Position numbers and translations under genes: made by a program
Notes under the pieces: model-generated
Seen by the model: the letters and a program-made list of their open reading frames with translations, nothing else
Database searches by the model: none
What the model was told of the DNA's origin: nothing
Source: Planctomycetota bacterium
Lineage (GTDB): Bacteria; Planctomycetota; JAJSAM01; JAJVHW01
Direction of reading: 5' to 3'
NCBI GenBank assembly: GCA_024280885.1
Contig: JAJRPF010000015.1
Location: forward strand, 1-64,000
DNA length: 64,000 nt
Part shown: positions 9,053 through 17,746 of the stretch, piece by piece
Layout of the letters: every line of letters starts with the position of its first letter
How positions within the stretch are numbered: position 1 is the first letter of the stretch

Positions 9053-10762
9053 CTAAGAGCGACGCAGGGAGCGCCACCACGGGCGATCCGGCTGCGCGCG
9101 AGCCTGATCGGGCTGTTGCGGCGCTTGCGGCGCCCGCGTCTCGAGGGAGGCCGTCTCAATCGAGGTCGTCTCAAGTGTGGTCGTCGGGAGCGCGGTCGGC
9201 GGTGCGGCAACTGCCGAAGCAGCGGGCGTGACTGCGGCTGTCGCGGGCACGGAGTCGGTGGATTGCGCCGTGGAGGCGTGGGCTTCGTCGGCGCGCGCCT
9301 CCGCGACCTGCGGCTGCGGGGGCTCCGAATCGGCCGTGGCAAAGCGCGGAGTCGTAGGCTCGGATCGAGGCTCGGGGAGATCGCTGCGCGAGGGTGCAGG
9401 TACGACGTCGTCGGTCCCCGACTCGGCAGTCCCAGGCTCAGGTTGCCCAGAATTGGCGGTATCAGTCTGAGCAGTCTCGGGCGCGGCGTTCGCGTCGGAT
9501 GGGAGTGCGGGCTCGGCGTACTCGGCGGGCAATGAGATCCCCGACGCAGGCCGAGACTCCGGCTCGGCGTCCGACTCGCCGTTCGTGTTGTCGCGAATCG
9601 GATCTGACCCAGTGATCTCCGACCCAGCAACCTCCGACCCAGCAACCTCCGACCCAGCGGCCGTGTTGCCCTCGGGCCGGTCGGTGGCGGCGCTCTGATC
9701 GGCGCTGCCCTCGGCTTCGGCATCCGGCGCAGTATCCGGAGCGGTATCCGGAGCGGTATCGGATGCTCTCGTGGAGGCCTTCTCGGGCGTCAGCCCGTTC
9801 GGTTCCGGATCACCTGGAAGTTCGCCGAGCAATTCGGCTGCGAGCGCGTCGTAGTCCTGGGCGCCGTTGCAGCGCGCATCCCACTCGAAGATGGTCTTGC
9901 CGTGGCTCGGGGCCTCGGCGAGCTTCACGTTCTTGCGAATTTCGGTACGCGTCGTGATCGCTGGGAAGTACGCGCGCACCTCCTCGATGACGTCGCGCGC
10001 GAGTGTGGTCCGACGATCCACCATGCTCGGGACGACTGTGGACAGGCGCAGGCTGCGATTGAGCCGCTGGACGGCCTTGATCGATTCGAGGATGCCCGCG
10101 ACGCCCTGGAGCGCGAAGAACTCGGTCTGGATCGGCAGCAGGACCTCGCCCGCGGCGCAAAGCGCGTTCATCGTGAGCGTGCCGAGTGACGGCGGGCAGT
10201 CGATGATGACGAAGTCGGCCACAGGCCCAGCACCGGCGCCGTCCGCGCCGTTACCCACGTCACCATTCGCAGCGACTGCGTCGTCAGCAGTGTTGGGCAT
10301 CCCCGTCTGGGATGTTGCCGTCTGGGATGTTGCCGTTGGGGATGTTGCCGCGTCTGTCGGATGCTGCACAGCGCGTCCAAAGGTAGGCGTTTCCGACGCG
10401 TCGTCCGGGTGGAGCCAGCCTTCGAGGGCCTCGCGCAGTACGAGCTCGCGCCCGACGGTGGAGGCCAACTGGATCTCGGCGTTCGCCAGCGCGAGCGTCG
10501 AGGGGACGACCGACAGCCCGGGAACGCCCGTGGGGTGGATCGCCTCCGCGAGCCCGTGCTGACCAAGCAGCAGCGAGTACGTGGTGCGAGGGAGCCGCGG
10601 AGGCTCAAGGCCGACGTGGACGGTGAGATTAGCTTGAGGGTCCATGTCCACCAGAAGGACACGCTTGCCGCGGCGGGCCAGGGCCGCACCGAGGTTTACG
10701 CACGTCGTCGTTTTGCCGACTCCGCCCTTCTGGTTCAGGACCGCGAGAATGCGCGTTTTCAT
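9053..10762 (-). CDS. ParA/MinD-type ATPase with internal insert and long disordered tail
   Basis: A 569-residue deviant Walker ATPase; relatives position chromosomes, plasmids or protein cargos. It has KGGVGKTT (12-19), VDMDPQANLT (38-47) and IIDCPPS (186-192). Two features are odd. A Thr/Ser/Ala/Gly-rich insert of about 60 residues (118-180) splits the fold just before Walker B, and a tail of about 250 Pro/Thr/Ser/Glu-rich residues follows the domain end near 318. Both contain short tandem repeats in DNA and protein. No ParB gene or parS-like palindrome is seen nearby, so this may be an orphan cargo-positioning ATPase and not a segregation factor. The start at 10762 puts the P-loop at the usual distance. 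Confidence 0.85.
   Translation of the reverse strand: MKTRILAVLNQKGGVGKTTTCVNLGAALARRGKRVLLVDMDPQANLTVHVGLEPPRLPRTTYSLLLGQHGLAEAIHPTGVPGLSVVPSTLALANAEIQLASTVGRELVLREALEGWLHPDDASETPTFGRAVQHPTDAATSPTATSQTATSQTGMPNTADDAVAANGDVGNGADGAGAGPVADFVIIDCPPSLGTLTMNALCAAGEVLLPIQTEFFALQGVAGILESIKAVQRLNRSLRLSTVVPSMVDRRTTLARDVIEEVRAYFPAITTRTEIRKNVKLAEAPSHGKTIFEWDARCNGAQDYDALAAELLGELPGDPEPNGLTPEKASTRASDTAPDTAPDTAPDAEAEGSADQSAATDRPEGNTAAGSEVAGSEVAGSEITGSDPIRDNTNGESDAEPESRPASGISLPAEYAEPALPSDANAAPETAQTDTANSGQPEPGTAESGTDDVVPAPSRSDLPEPRSEPTTPRFATADSEPPQPQVAEARADEAHASTAQSTDSVPATAAVTPAASAVAAPPTALPTTTLETTSIETASLETRAPQAPQQPDQARAQPDRPWWRSLRRS
9606..9659. repeat. 15-bp tandem repeat in the ParA-like tail
   Basis: The unit gacccagcaacctcc occurs twice perfectly (9621-9650), preceded by a two-mismatch copy (9606-9620) and followed by a partial one. 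It encodes E-V-A-G-S type pentapeptides in the disordered tail. Confidence 0.9.
9732..9762. repeat. 12-bp tandem repeat in the ParA-like tail
   Basis: The unit gtatccggagcg is repeated twice perfectly from 9732 and a third copy decays at its end. It encodes a TAPD tetrapeptide array. In-frame units imply length variation by slippage without loss of the reading frame. Confidence 0.85.
10305..10349. repeat. 15-bp tandem repeat in the ParA-like insert
   Basis: The unit gtctgggatgttgcc is present three times, the last copy with one change. It encodes the TATSQ repeats of the insert that splits the ATPase fold before Walker B. Confidence 0.9.
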
Positions 10763-10906
10763 CGTGGCGCAACGCTATCACCCCGTGGCGACGCCGTCCC
10801 GGCACTCTTCCGCGCGCCGGTGAATTGGTCGTTCGCGCGGCCGCGGTCGGTGGGGGTGCCGCACGTTATTCTCCTCACAGCGACTGCTCGCGCAGTCCAC
10901 CGAAAC

Positions 10907-12754
10907 ATGACCGCCGAGCCCGCCCCTCAGCCCGAGCCTGACCCGCGCGCCGAGAACCGTTCGCGCGACTGGCTCCACCGACTTCGCGATGTTCGCGAGA
11001 GCGGAGATCGTCGCGCCGCCGCACCGCTCGTGCATGCGCTGATCCAGGATCTACTCGACGACGACCAGCATTCTGATGTTGTCGACACGTTGTGCGTCCT
11101 CGAGGACCTGCGCTGCGAGAACGCGCTTACCGACGTCTTGCTCTCCGGCGCGGCGTCCCTGCGTGTTCGCGAGGCGGCGCTTCGCGTTCTCATGTGCCTG
11201 CCGTCCGACGACCCGCCTCCGCTGCGCGTGGCCGCGTGGCTCGACGACCCTGATCCGTTGGTCCGCGCGCACGGGGCGACGTTCTTGATCCCGCGCGACG
11301 AGGAACGACTCGCGCGTCTGATGCGCGATCCGGCGCCGGTGGTTCGGCGTGCCGCCGCCGAGGCGCTCGTGGCATCGGCGCGGACTCCTATTCTCGTCGA
11401 GACTCTGCGGCGGGCGTTGCGGGACCCGGACCCGTATGTGCGCGAGGTGGCGTGTCGCGCGGCGCTCTTCGACGAGCCGCTTGCGGCGACGTACGACCTC
11501 CTTCACCTGCTGGACGATCCTGATCCGGACGTCCGGTGCGGCGTCTACGACGCGCTCGAGGATTTCCCGTGCGTGTCCGTGCTCCTGGCACTGGCCGACG
11601 CCCGTTCCGGGCCCGAAGGGGAACTCGCGGCCGTCTCGCTGGCGCTCCTCGTCACCCGCGTCACGGTCGTTCTCGCGACGAGCGGCGAGCGTGGCGCGGA
11701 GCGCATCCTGCGCTGGGTTGCACCGGCGCGCTGGGTCCTCGACGAGGATTGGAGTTCCGGCACGTGGGAACGAGATGGGGATATTGGCGATGGGGCGGAT
11801 CGCGATGGGGAGGGCTCCGAGCCGGGTGATGGCGTCGAGGTCGTGGGCGGCCACTCCGCGGGCGATCCCGCGCTTGCCACTGACGACGCTGACGACGCGG
11901 CCCAGGCTGGCGACGGCGACGGCGGTCGCTCGCGGCCCGCGGTCGACTTCGCGCGGGCGCAGCGCATCCTGACCGATCCGGATGCCGCAGCTGTCGAGCA
12001 ACGCGCACTCCTCGTGGATCGCGATTGGGGCGCCACCGGCGCAGATGGTCTCCGCCTCTTGCGCGACGTCATGCGGGCTCCGGGCTGGGACGTGCGCCAC
12101 GGCGCGGCGATCGCACTCTTCGATCTGTTGCGGGCTGCGGGCGGGATCGGTGGCGCAGGCGCGGGAGAAGCAGAGTTGGGCGCGGTGGGGCGAGGGGCAG
12201 CGGACGCGCTCCTGTGTTCGGCCCGCGACGTCGAACCCATCGTCCGTCGCGTCGGGCTGCACGCTCTGACGCATGCGCGCGATCCGCGTGCGGTCGAGGC
12301 GGCGGGCGAGACGCTGGCCGATGAAGGTGCGCGTCATCTCGCCGGCGATGCTGCGCTACAGGCCATCGTCGCGCTGGGTGACCGAGCTCAAGCCGAGGCC
12401 GCGATCCGGGCCGAACTCCAGGTCGAGGTGGATCGCGACGGGCTGCAACTCGGCGCCATCCACCTCGCCGAGCGACTGGCAAGCGAGGTGCCGTGGCCGG
12501 CGGTTGTTGCGGACCTGCGCCGCATCGTCGAATCGCCGATCGTCGCCGGTGTCGCGGTGCACGTGGCAGCACTGCAGGTGCTACGCACGCTCACCGCTGC
12601 TTCGGCGGGCGCGCGCATGTCCCCTGCTTCGGTTCCACTGCTCCCAGTTTCTCTGGCGCCTCCAGTTTCCCTGGGGCATCTGGAGGCGGTGGATCACCTG
12701 GACATTCAGGCGCAGCTCGGCCTCTGGGGCTGGCGTGGCGGGCGGTTCGGATGA
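10907..12754 (+). CDS. Large HEAT-repeat protein
   Basis: A 615-residue protein built mainly of HEAT/PBS-lyase-like units such as VRAHGATFLIPRDEERLARL and VVRRAAAEALVASARTPILV. An acidic Gly/Asp-rich linker (about 290-345) splits two repeat blocks. There is no signal peptide or membrane span, so it should act in the cytoplasm as a protein-binding scaffold. The ATG at 10907 is the first start clear of the divergent ParA-like gene, leaving a 144-bp shared upstream region. The last 40 residues are hydrophobic and proline-rich, then end LGLWGWRGGRFG. The binding partner is unknown. Confidence 0.75.
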   Translation: MTAEPAPQPEPDPRAENRSRDWLHRLRDVRESGDRRAAAPLVHALIQDLLDDDQHSDVVDTLCVLEDLRCENALTDVLLSGAASLRVREAALRVLMCLPSDDPPPLRVAAWLDDPDPLVRAHGATFLIPRDEERLARLMRDPAPVVRRAAAEALVASARTPILVETLRRALRDPDPYVREVACRAALFDEPLAATYDLLHLLDDPDPDVRCGVYDALEDFPCVSVLLALADARSGPEGELAAVSLALLVTRVTVVLATSGERGAERILRWVAPARWVLDEDWSSGTWERDGDIGDGADRDGEGSEPGDGVEVVGGHSAGDPALATDDADDAAQAGDGDGGRSRPAVDFARAQRILTDPDAAAVEQRALLVDRDWGATGADGLRLLRDVMRAPGWDVRHGAAIALFDLLRAAGGIGGAGAGEAELGAVGRGAADALLCSARDVEPIVRRVGLHALTHARDPRAVEAAGETLADEGARHLAGDAALQAIVALGDRAQAEAAIRAELQVEVDRDGLQLGAIHLAERLASEVPWPAVVADLRRIVESPIVAGVAVHVAALQVLRTLTAASAGARMSPASVPLLPVSLAPPVSLGHLEAVDHLDIQAQLGLWGWRGGRFG

Positions 12755-12896
12755 GTTCGAGAGGTCGGTTGACCCGCGGTGCCCGCGTTGGGATGGGAGT
12801 AGAGCGATGGTGAAGTACACGGACGTGAAGAACACCGGCTCGCAGAGCACTGGCGCGAACGACACTGGCACCGAGTGCCCGGACGATGCGAGTCGC

Positions 12897-14138
12897 TCAG
12901 ACCGCCCGCGGTGGCGCCGTCTTCGGCGTCTTCAGGATCTCGCCGAGCACGGTCGTCGCGTAGCATCCGCGCGGGAGGACGAAGCGCACGACGATCGAAT
13001 GCTGCCCGTCGTCGGTCGGCGGCGCGGACTCGGCGGAGACGTCACGGAGTGCGATTCGCAACGATCGGCGCTCCCCGCGGAAACTGCCCGCGCCCGGGAC
13101 GTTGAAGTCGTCGAGGGTGAGCCCCTCCGCTTCGAGTAGCGCTCGCTCACGCGCTCCCGGTTCCCCCTCCGCGAGGAGTAGGCGCGTCCCGAAGAGGGGC
13201 GCCGACGGCGAAATCTCGAGGGCGTCAGCCCGCTCTTGCGCAGCCGCCACGTCGTCCACCGCGAACACCGCTCCCCGATCGTGCAGGTAGGCGAGATCGC
13301 CCGCTTCCATCGTCGCGAGGTCGGGTAGGCGTGCGGCAAGGAGACGATTGAAGAGGCGGCTCTGATACGCCGAAACGAGGAGCCGCGTCAGCTTGCGGGG
13401 GATGGCGCGCAGCGCCCGCTTGGGGTCGCGTCCACGTGCCAGTTCGCGAAGCACACCCGTCTCCGTACGCGCGCCCCGCGGGGCTGCTTCGAACGCTTCT
13501 TTCCAGCGCCCTTCGGCTGCGAACTCGCGACTCGCCATCAGGCCGTCTTCCGCGTCCGACGAGCCGCCGAGGAGGGCGAGGACGGCGGCGGCGGGGTCCT
13601 GTCGCACCAGCGCGTGACCGACCCTGTCGTTGTCGCCGCGGCGGCCGAAGCGTTGCGCGCCAAACCAATTCGGGCAGCCGCGCGTCGAGAGGTCGTCCAG
13701 GATGGTGCGTGCTCTGATCTCCGCGTCGCCAGACACGCCGCGTACGCGCAGCGTGAATCGATTGCCCGCTAGATGCCCGAGCCGCAGCTTGTTGCGATGC
13801 CGCGCGAAGCCGAGGATCCGGATGCCCTCGATTTCTGCGAGAGCCACGCGGGCGGCGTCTTCCTCGACGTGCTCGACCGAGAGCGACTGCACCGTCACCG
13901 CGCGCGCGTCCTTCAACCCGGCATAGCCGATTTCGCGTGGCCGCACGCGGAGCGCGCGCGCGATCCGACGCACGGCGTCGTGCGTACTCAGACCTGTCTT
14001 CTCGATGCGCAGGTAGAGGTGATCGCCCGCTCCGGCTGGTTCGTAGAGCGGGAGTTCCTCGACGAGGAAGTCGGAAGCACTGGCACGGATGTGGCCACCC
14101 GTCCCGGGTAGGTCAGCGGTAAGGTAGGTCGTAGGCAT
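12897..14138 (-). CDS. truD: tRNA pseudouridine(13) synthase TruD
   Basis: A 413-residue TruD-family enzyme that isomerises uridine 13 of tRNA-Glu to pseudouridine. The catalytic aspartate is Asp77 in GLKDARA (74-80), preceded by the family DFLVEE strand (23-28). NWFGAQRFGRRGDN follows near residue 180 and the family insertion domain comes after it. The start at 14138 is chosen because MPTTYL begins the conserved fold; a longer upstream reading has an unrelated Arg/Pro-rich leader. Some family members also accept other RNAs. It stands alone, converging on the HEAT gene. Confidence 0.93.
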   Translation of the reverse strand: MPTTYLTADLPGTGGHIRASASDFLVEELPLYEPAGAGDHLYLRIEKTGLSTHDAVRRIARALRVRPREIGYAGLKDARAVTVQSLSVEHVEEDAARVALAEIEGIRILGFARHRNKLRLGHLAGNRFTLRVRGVSGDAEIRARTILDDLSTRGCPNWFGAQRFGRRGDNDRVGHALVRQDPAAAVLALLGGSSDAEDGLMASREFAAEGRWKEAFEAAPRGARTETGVLRELARGRDPKRALRAIPRKLTRLLVSAYQSRLFNRLLAARLPDLATMEAGDLAYLHDRGAVFAVDDVAAAQERADALEISPSAPLFGTRLLLAEGEPGARERALLEAEGLTLDDFNVPGAGSFRGERRSLRIALRDVSAESAPPTDDGQHSIVVRFVLPRGCYATTVLGEILKTPKTAPPRAV

Positions 14139-14242
14139 GGCGTTTCGGACTGGAGACCCTTGGGGACGCATGTGTCGGGATCGGAACGTCGGAGGCTGCG
14201 GTCGGCGTCTTCGCCCACCGGGCTCGTGGGCACGGAGTGTGC

Positions 14243-14257
14243 AAGCCTGACAGGCTT
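14243..14257. promoter_or_regulatory. Perfect 15-bp palindrome in the truD / secreted-protein gap
   Basis: AAGCCTG-a-CAGGCTT, a 7-bp inverted repeat around one base, lies in the 280-bp divergent gap. The spacer is too short for an RNA loop without opening the inner pairs, so a DNA operator is more natural than a terminator. No other gene is seen in the gap. Confidence 0.3.
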
Positions 14258-14418
14258 CCGTCTTCCGCGCGACAGCCTGAACTTTGCCGGACCCGGCTCG
14301 ATCGTCGATCGGTGTGCGACGCGCTCCGGTCTGCGATTGGATCGACGCGGCGATCTCCGGCAGGATGAGGCCCGCGTGACGGCAGAGCGTGCGTCCGTTG
14401 GTGCCCGAGGAGGAGTGA

Positions 14419-17307
14419 ATGTCACGGCTTGTGAGTGCAGTGGTCATGAGTGCCGCCAGCGTTCTCGTGGCGGTGGGCAGCGCAGCGGCGGAGGCGACGA
14501 TCGAGATCGTGGCATTCCCCGGCCAGGCTCCGGCTGGCGTGCCCGATGGTCAGGTCCTGCGCCCCGGGGATCGGGCGCGAGTGTCGATCGACAACCTGGG
14601 TCGCGTCCTCTTCTCGAGCGACGTTGCGCAGGGCCTCAACCCGGTCGGTTCAGGGTATTTCGCGTGGCGCGGTGGTACGCCGGAGGCTGTGATTCTCCGA
14701 GGCGACACCATCGACCCCGTCGGCGGTGTCGGCGCCGGCTCGCTCGTCATCGCCACGATCGACGATGCGTTCACGACGCCGATCGGATTGCACGTCGTCT
14801 TTCTCCCCACTGCCGTCCTGCGCAGCCGGAACGGTGGCGGCTTCGACGCCATCACAGCGACAGGTCCTATAGCGCATCCCGGCGCGTGCCCGATCGGATC
14901 GTACTTCGCGCCGGCTGGCGCCGCGCGGGCGCCCCTGCGCGTGGCTGACGACGCGAACGCCGCCTTCGTCGCCCGCGATCTGCGCGGCGACGGCTGCGAC
15001 TACGGCGAGAAGGCCTCCGGCGGTTCGACGGATGGTTCGAGCCTGCTCCTGCGCCAAGTTTCCACCGACAACTTCGCGTCGCTCGTCGTGAACGCCCAGA
15101 CGGAACTACCGAGCGGCGACTCGGCCGGGATCAACGGCAACAGCACGTTGCGGTTGGGACCGGAGGGGCATCTTCTCTTTCGCGCCTCCGCCGGTGGAGA
15201 CGCGCTCTTGCTCGCGGACCCGGTAACCGGCGCGCTGACGATTGTGGTGCGCGTCGGGGACCCCGCGCCGGGTACCGGCGAGACGATCCTGCGCGTCGAC
15301 GACTTCACGCTCGGCCCGACCGACGGCGGCGGTGTTCGTGTGGCGTACTCCGTCCGCGTGGCGGGTTCGGGCGATGTGCTCGTCTACGACACGGGCATCG
15401 GCGCAGGGGCGCCGCTCTTCCGTACCGGCGACGTCATCGACGGCTTCACGTTCGCGCCCGATCCGGCGTCCTCGCTCCCACAGCTTGCGATCGCCGACGA
15501 GCGCCTTGTCGTGGTCGCCGAGGGGACCGGCGCGGGCACGCTCGCCCGTTCGGACGCGGTCTGGCGCGTGACCATGCTCGAGGACGGTCTCGAACGCGAC
15601 GTGATCGCCCGTTCGGGAAGCGTGATCGACGCCGGGGGCGGGCTCGAGTACGACGTCTCCGTCATCCACGAGACGATCGTCTCCCCGGACGGGCACGTCG
15701 CGATCGTCGCGTCGCTCGCGCAATTCGGTCTGGAAGCGATCTTGATGGAGGGCGTCTCCGTCGGGTCGGGTCTGATCCCCGCCGTCGTGACGGGAGACAA
15801 CATGCCGTCGCCCGACGAGTCGCCACGCTTTGCGGGCGATCTCACGCCCGTCAATCCGCCGCGTCTTGTTCAGCCCGGGCACGACGGTCGTCCCGCGCGC
15901 CTCAACGATGACGGCGTGCTCGTCTTCAACGCCGCTGCCAAGACACAATTTGCCAACGGGGATTTCGGCGTGTTCACAGTGACCGTCCGCGAGGTCCTCG
16001 AGGACAGCGACGTGCGCGTCACCGGGAAACGCGGTCGGTTCAGGATCACGGGCGATGACGGCGACGCGAAGATCACGATCGAGTTGGACGACGATGGCGA
16101 TCTCGTGGTCATCCCCGGCGACCGCACGACGATCAACGGAGAGCGCTCGGACTTCGCGACCAACGAGCGTATTCGTTCGGTCTTCGTGGACATGGGGCCG
16201 GGAAATGACGTGGTGAAAGTCCGGCCGGATGCGCTGGGCGACATGGAGCCGTGGCCCGGCGATCTGACGATCCACGGCGGTCCGGGGAACGACGACATCG
16301 ACGTGCGTGATGTCGTCTTGGCGCGCTCCCTGTCCATCGCGAGTGACGCCGGGGCGACGGAGTTCCTGCGCGTGATCCGTGTCGACGTCGGCCGCGATCT
16401 CACGGTGACGGGGGCGGAAGGCAGCACCATCATCGATCTCACGGGCGTTGACGTTGACAGGCGGACGCGCATCCGGACTGCCGACAATGTGTCGGGGAGT
16501 TTCACTGCGCTCTCGTGCGATTTCGGCAAGGTCGCGTTTCAGGCCGGGAACCCTGGCGGGAGCGCGGGGTTCCGGCGCTGCAACTTCGATGGCAACGCGA
16601 AGTTCACGTTCGGCGACGGTGATCTGCATCGACTCTCGCTGCTCGACAACACCCGTTTCGACGGGGCGGCCGCCAAGATCCAGAGCCCGAAGGCGGGCTT
16701 CTTGCTCCTCCTGATGCGTGACGTGAGTGGGCTCCGCAAGCTCTCGATCGGCGGCGGTCCCGGCGATGATCAACTCGAATTGGACCGCGTCGCCGTCGCT
16801 GGGAAGCTGAGCGTCAGCATGGGCGGCAACGGTGGGGAGCGAACAGGGAACCGCCTCTCGACTTCGGGGCTCGCCATCCAGGGGAATTGCACGATCTCCG
16901 GCGACGGCGTGTCGAGCGTTGTGATGACGAACGCGATGGTCGGCGGGGCGCTGGCGGTACGGTTCGGCAAGGGCGAGCTAGCCGATGTCTCCCTGTTACG
17001 CCCCAGCGTGGAAGGCCGTACGAAGATCACGAGTCGCGCATCGGCGACCAGCGCTGTGATCACGACTCCCGCGCTCGAGAACGCGGTGTCGATCGCGACT
17101 GGCGCGGGCGCTGACCTCATCCGGATTGCGGGAGGCGATGTGCTGGGTGCGTTGACGGTCAAGACGCGCGAGGGCGACGACGAGGTGGAGGTCACGGATA
17201 CCAACGTCGAGAAGCTGAATCTCGACGGCGGCGGGGGCAGCGCCGACACGCTCACCGATACGGCGAACGTCGAGGGCAAGCGCAAGGTGCGCGGGTTCGA
17301 GCGCTGA
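14419..17307 (+). CDS. Large secreted beta-repeat protein
   Basis: A 962-residue exported protein with a signal peptide (about 1-25, ending GSAAAEA). The first half (about 30-515) repeats strands with phrases of the type VLFSSDVAQG, HLLFRASAGG, HVAIVASLAQ and VLVFNAAAK. These resemble tandem beta repeats of planctomycete surface proteins. The second half (about 530-962) has regular short strands with GGPGNDDIDV- and GDDEVEVTDT-type Asp/Gly turns, like a parallel beta-helix or RTX-like calcium-binding stack. AGGAGG lies about three bases before the ATG. There is no anchor or sorting domain at the C-terminus. A surface or matrix role is inferred. Confidence 0.75.
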   Translation: MSRLVSAVVMSAASVLVAVGSAAAEATIEIVAFPGQAPAGVPDGQVLRPGDRARVSIDNLGRVLFSSDVAQGLNPVGSGYFAWRGGTPEAVILRGDTIDPVGGVGAGSLVIATIDDAFTTPIGLHVVFLPTAVLRSRNGGGFDAITATGPIAHPGACPIGSYFAPAGAARAPLRVADDANAAFVARDLRGDGCDYGEKASGGSTDGSSLLLRQVSTDNFASLVVNAQTELPSGDSAGINGNSTLRLGPEGHLLFRASAGGDALLLADPVTGALTIVVRVGDPAPGTGETILRVDDFTLGPTDGGGVRVAYSVRVAGSGDVLVYDTGIGAGAPLFRTGDVIDGFTFAPDPASSLPQLAIADERLVVVAEGTGAGTLARSDAVWRVTMLEDGLERDVIARSGSVIDAGGGLEYDVSVIHETIVSPDGHVAIVASLAQFGLEAILMEGVSVGSGLIPAVVTGDNMPSPDESPRFAGDLTPVNPPRLVQPGHDGRPARLNDDGVLVFNAAAKTQFANGDFGVFTVTVREVLEDSDVRVTGKRGRFRITGDDGDAKITIELDDDGDLVVIPGDRTTINGERSDFATNERIRSVFVDMGPGNDVVKVRPDALGDMEPWPGDLTIHGGPGNDDIDVRDVVLARSLSIASDAGATEFLRVIRVDVGRDLTVTGAEGSTIIDLTGVDVDRRTRIRTADNVSGSFTALSCDFGKVAFQAGNPGGSAGFRRCNFDGNAKFTFGDGDLHRLSLLDNTRFDGAAAKIQSPKAGFLLLLMRDVSGLRKLSIGGGPGDDQLELDRVAVAGKLSVSMGGNGGERTGNRLSTSGLAIQGNCTISGDGVSSVVMTNAMVGGALAVRFGKGELADVSLLRPSVEGRTKITSRASATSAVITTPALENAVSIATGAGADLIRIAGGDVLGALTVKTREGDDEVEVTDTNVEKLNLDGGGGSADTLTDTANVEGKRKVRGFER

Positions 17308-17746
17308 TCAGCGCGGCGATCGGTCCGCTCCGGCACAACAGCGTTCGGCGTTCGCGGTAGCCGTGCGATGACCGGGTCGCGCCGCCGGTTTGGACCACCG
17401 AGGTGATCCGCCCCGACGACGCTGTGGACTCCGCCGTCCCAGCACCGACGCCCGGCCCCCCCACACATATGGGAGTTCCTTCGACCGGTGCAACGAAGCC
17501 CCGAGCTATCGCGGCGACCGGTGTCTGCGTGTTCTGGCGACAGCGCTCGCCTTTCGGAGCGCGTCCGTCCCTGCCCCCGGATCGGGGTGCGCGGGCGTCG
17601 AACATCACGACGCTGCCGCATTCTCGTTTTCGTTCTCAAAACGCGAGCCTGCTTGGGCTCGGCGGCGAGCGCTGCGCGTCGATTTCGTTCCGCGAACGGT
17701 GGATAATCACGCGACACGAGGCGTGAGCCTGAGCGAAGGAGCTGTC
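17308..17746. other. 439-bp gap with no recognised gene
   Basis: No convincing reading frame is seen. I looked for a cobalamin riboswitch B12-box because the next gene resembles BtuF and found none. A degenerate inverted repeat (ctcgtttt ... aaaacgcgag, 17623-17646) sits about 100 bp before the next start. Confidence 0.5.

Noticed and set aside
9606-10349. Tandem repeats as a CRISPR array
   Set aside because: The 12- and 15-bp units are contiguous, without spacers, and lie in frame inside the ParA-like coding sequence.
12807-13139. Frame on plus that starts MVKYTDVKNTGSQSTGAND in the convergent gap
   Set aside because: Over two thirds of it lies antisense in truD and the rest in a 142-bp gap. 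The repeat-like N-terminus is not enough to support a gene.
15106-16773. Long open frame antisense to the large secreted protein
   Set aside because: GC-rich DNA produces long antisense frames. The translation is Arg/His/Asp-rich with no domain, while the sense frame has a signal peptide, ribosome site and coherent repeats.
17308-17746. Cobalamin riboswitch upstream of the BtuF-like gene
   Set aside because: No B12-box-like sequence was seen in the 439-bp gap.
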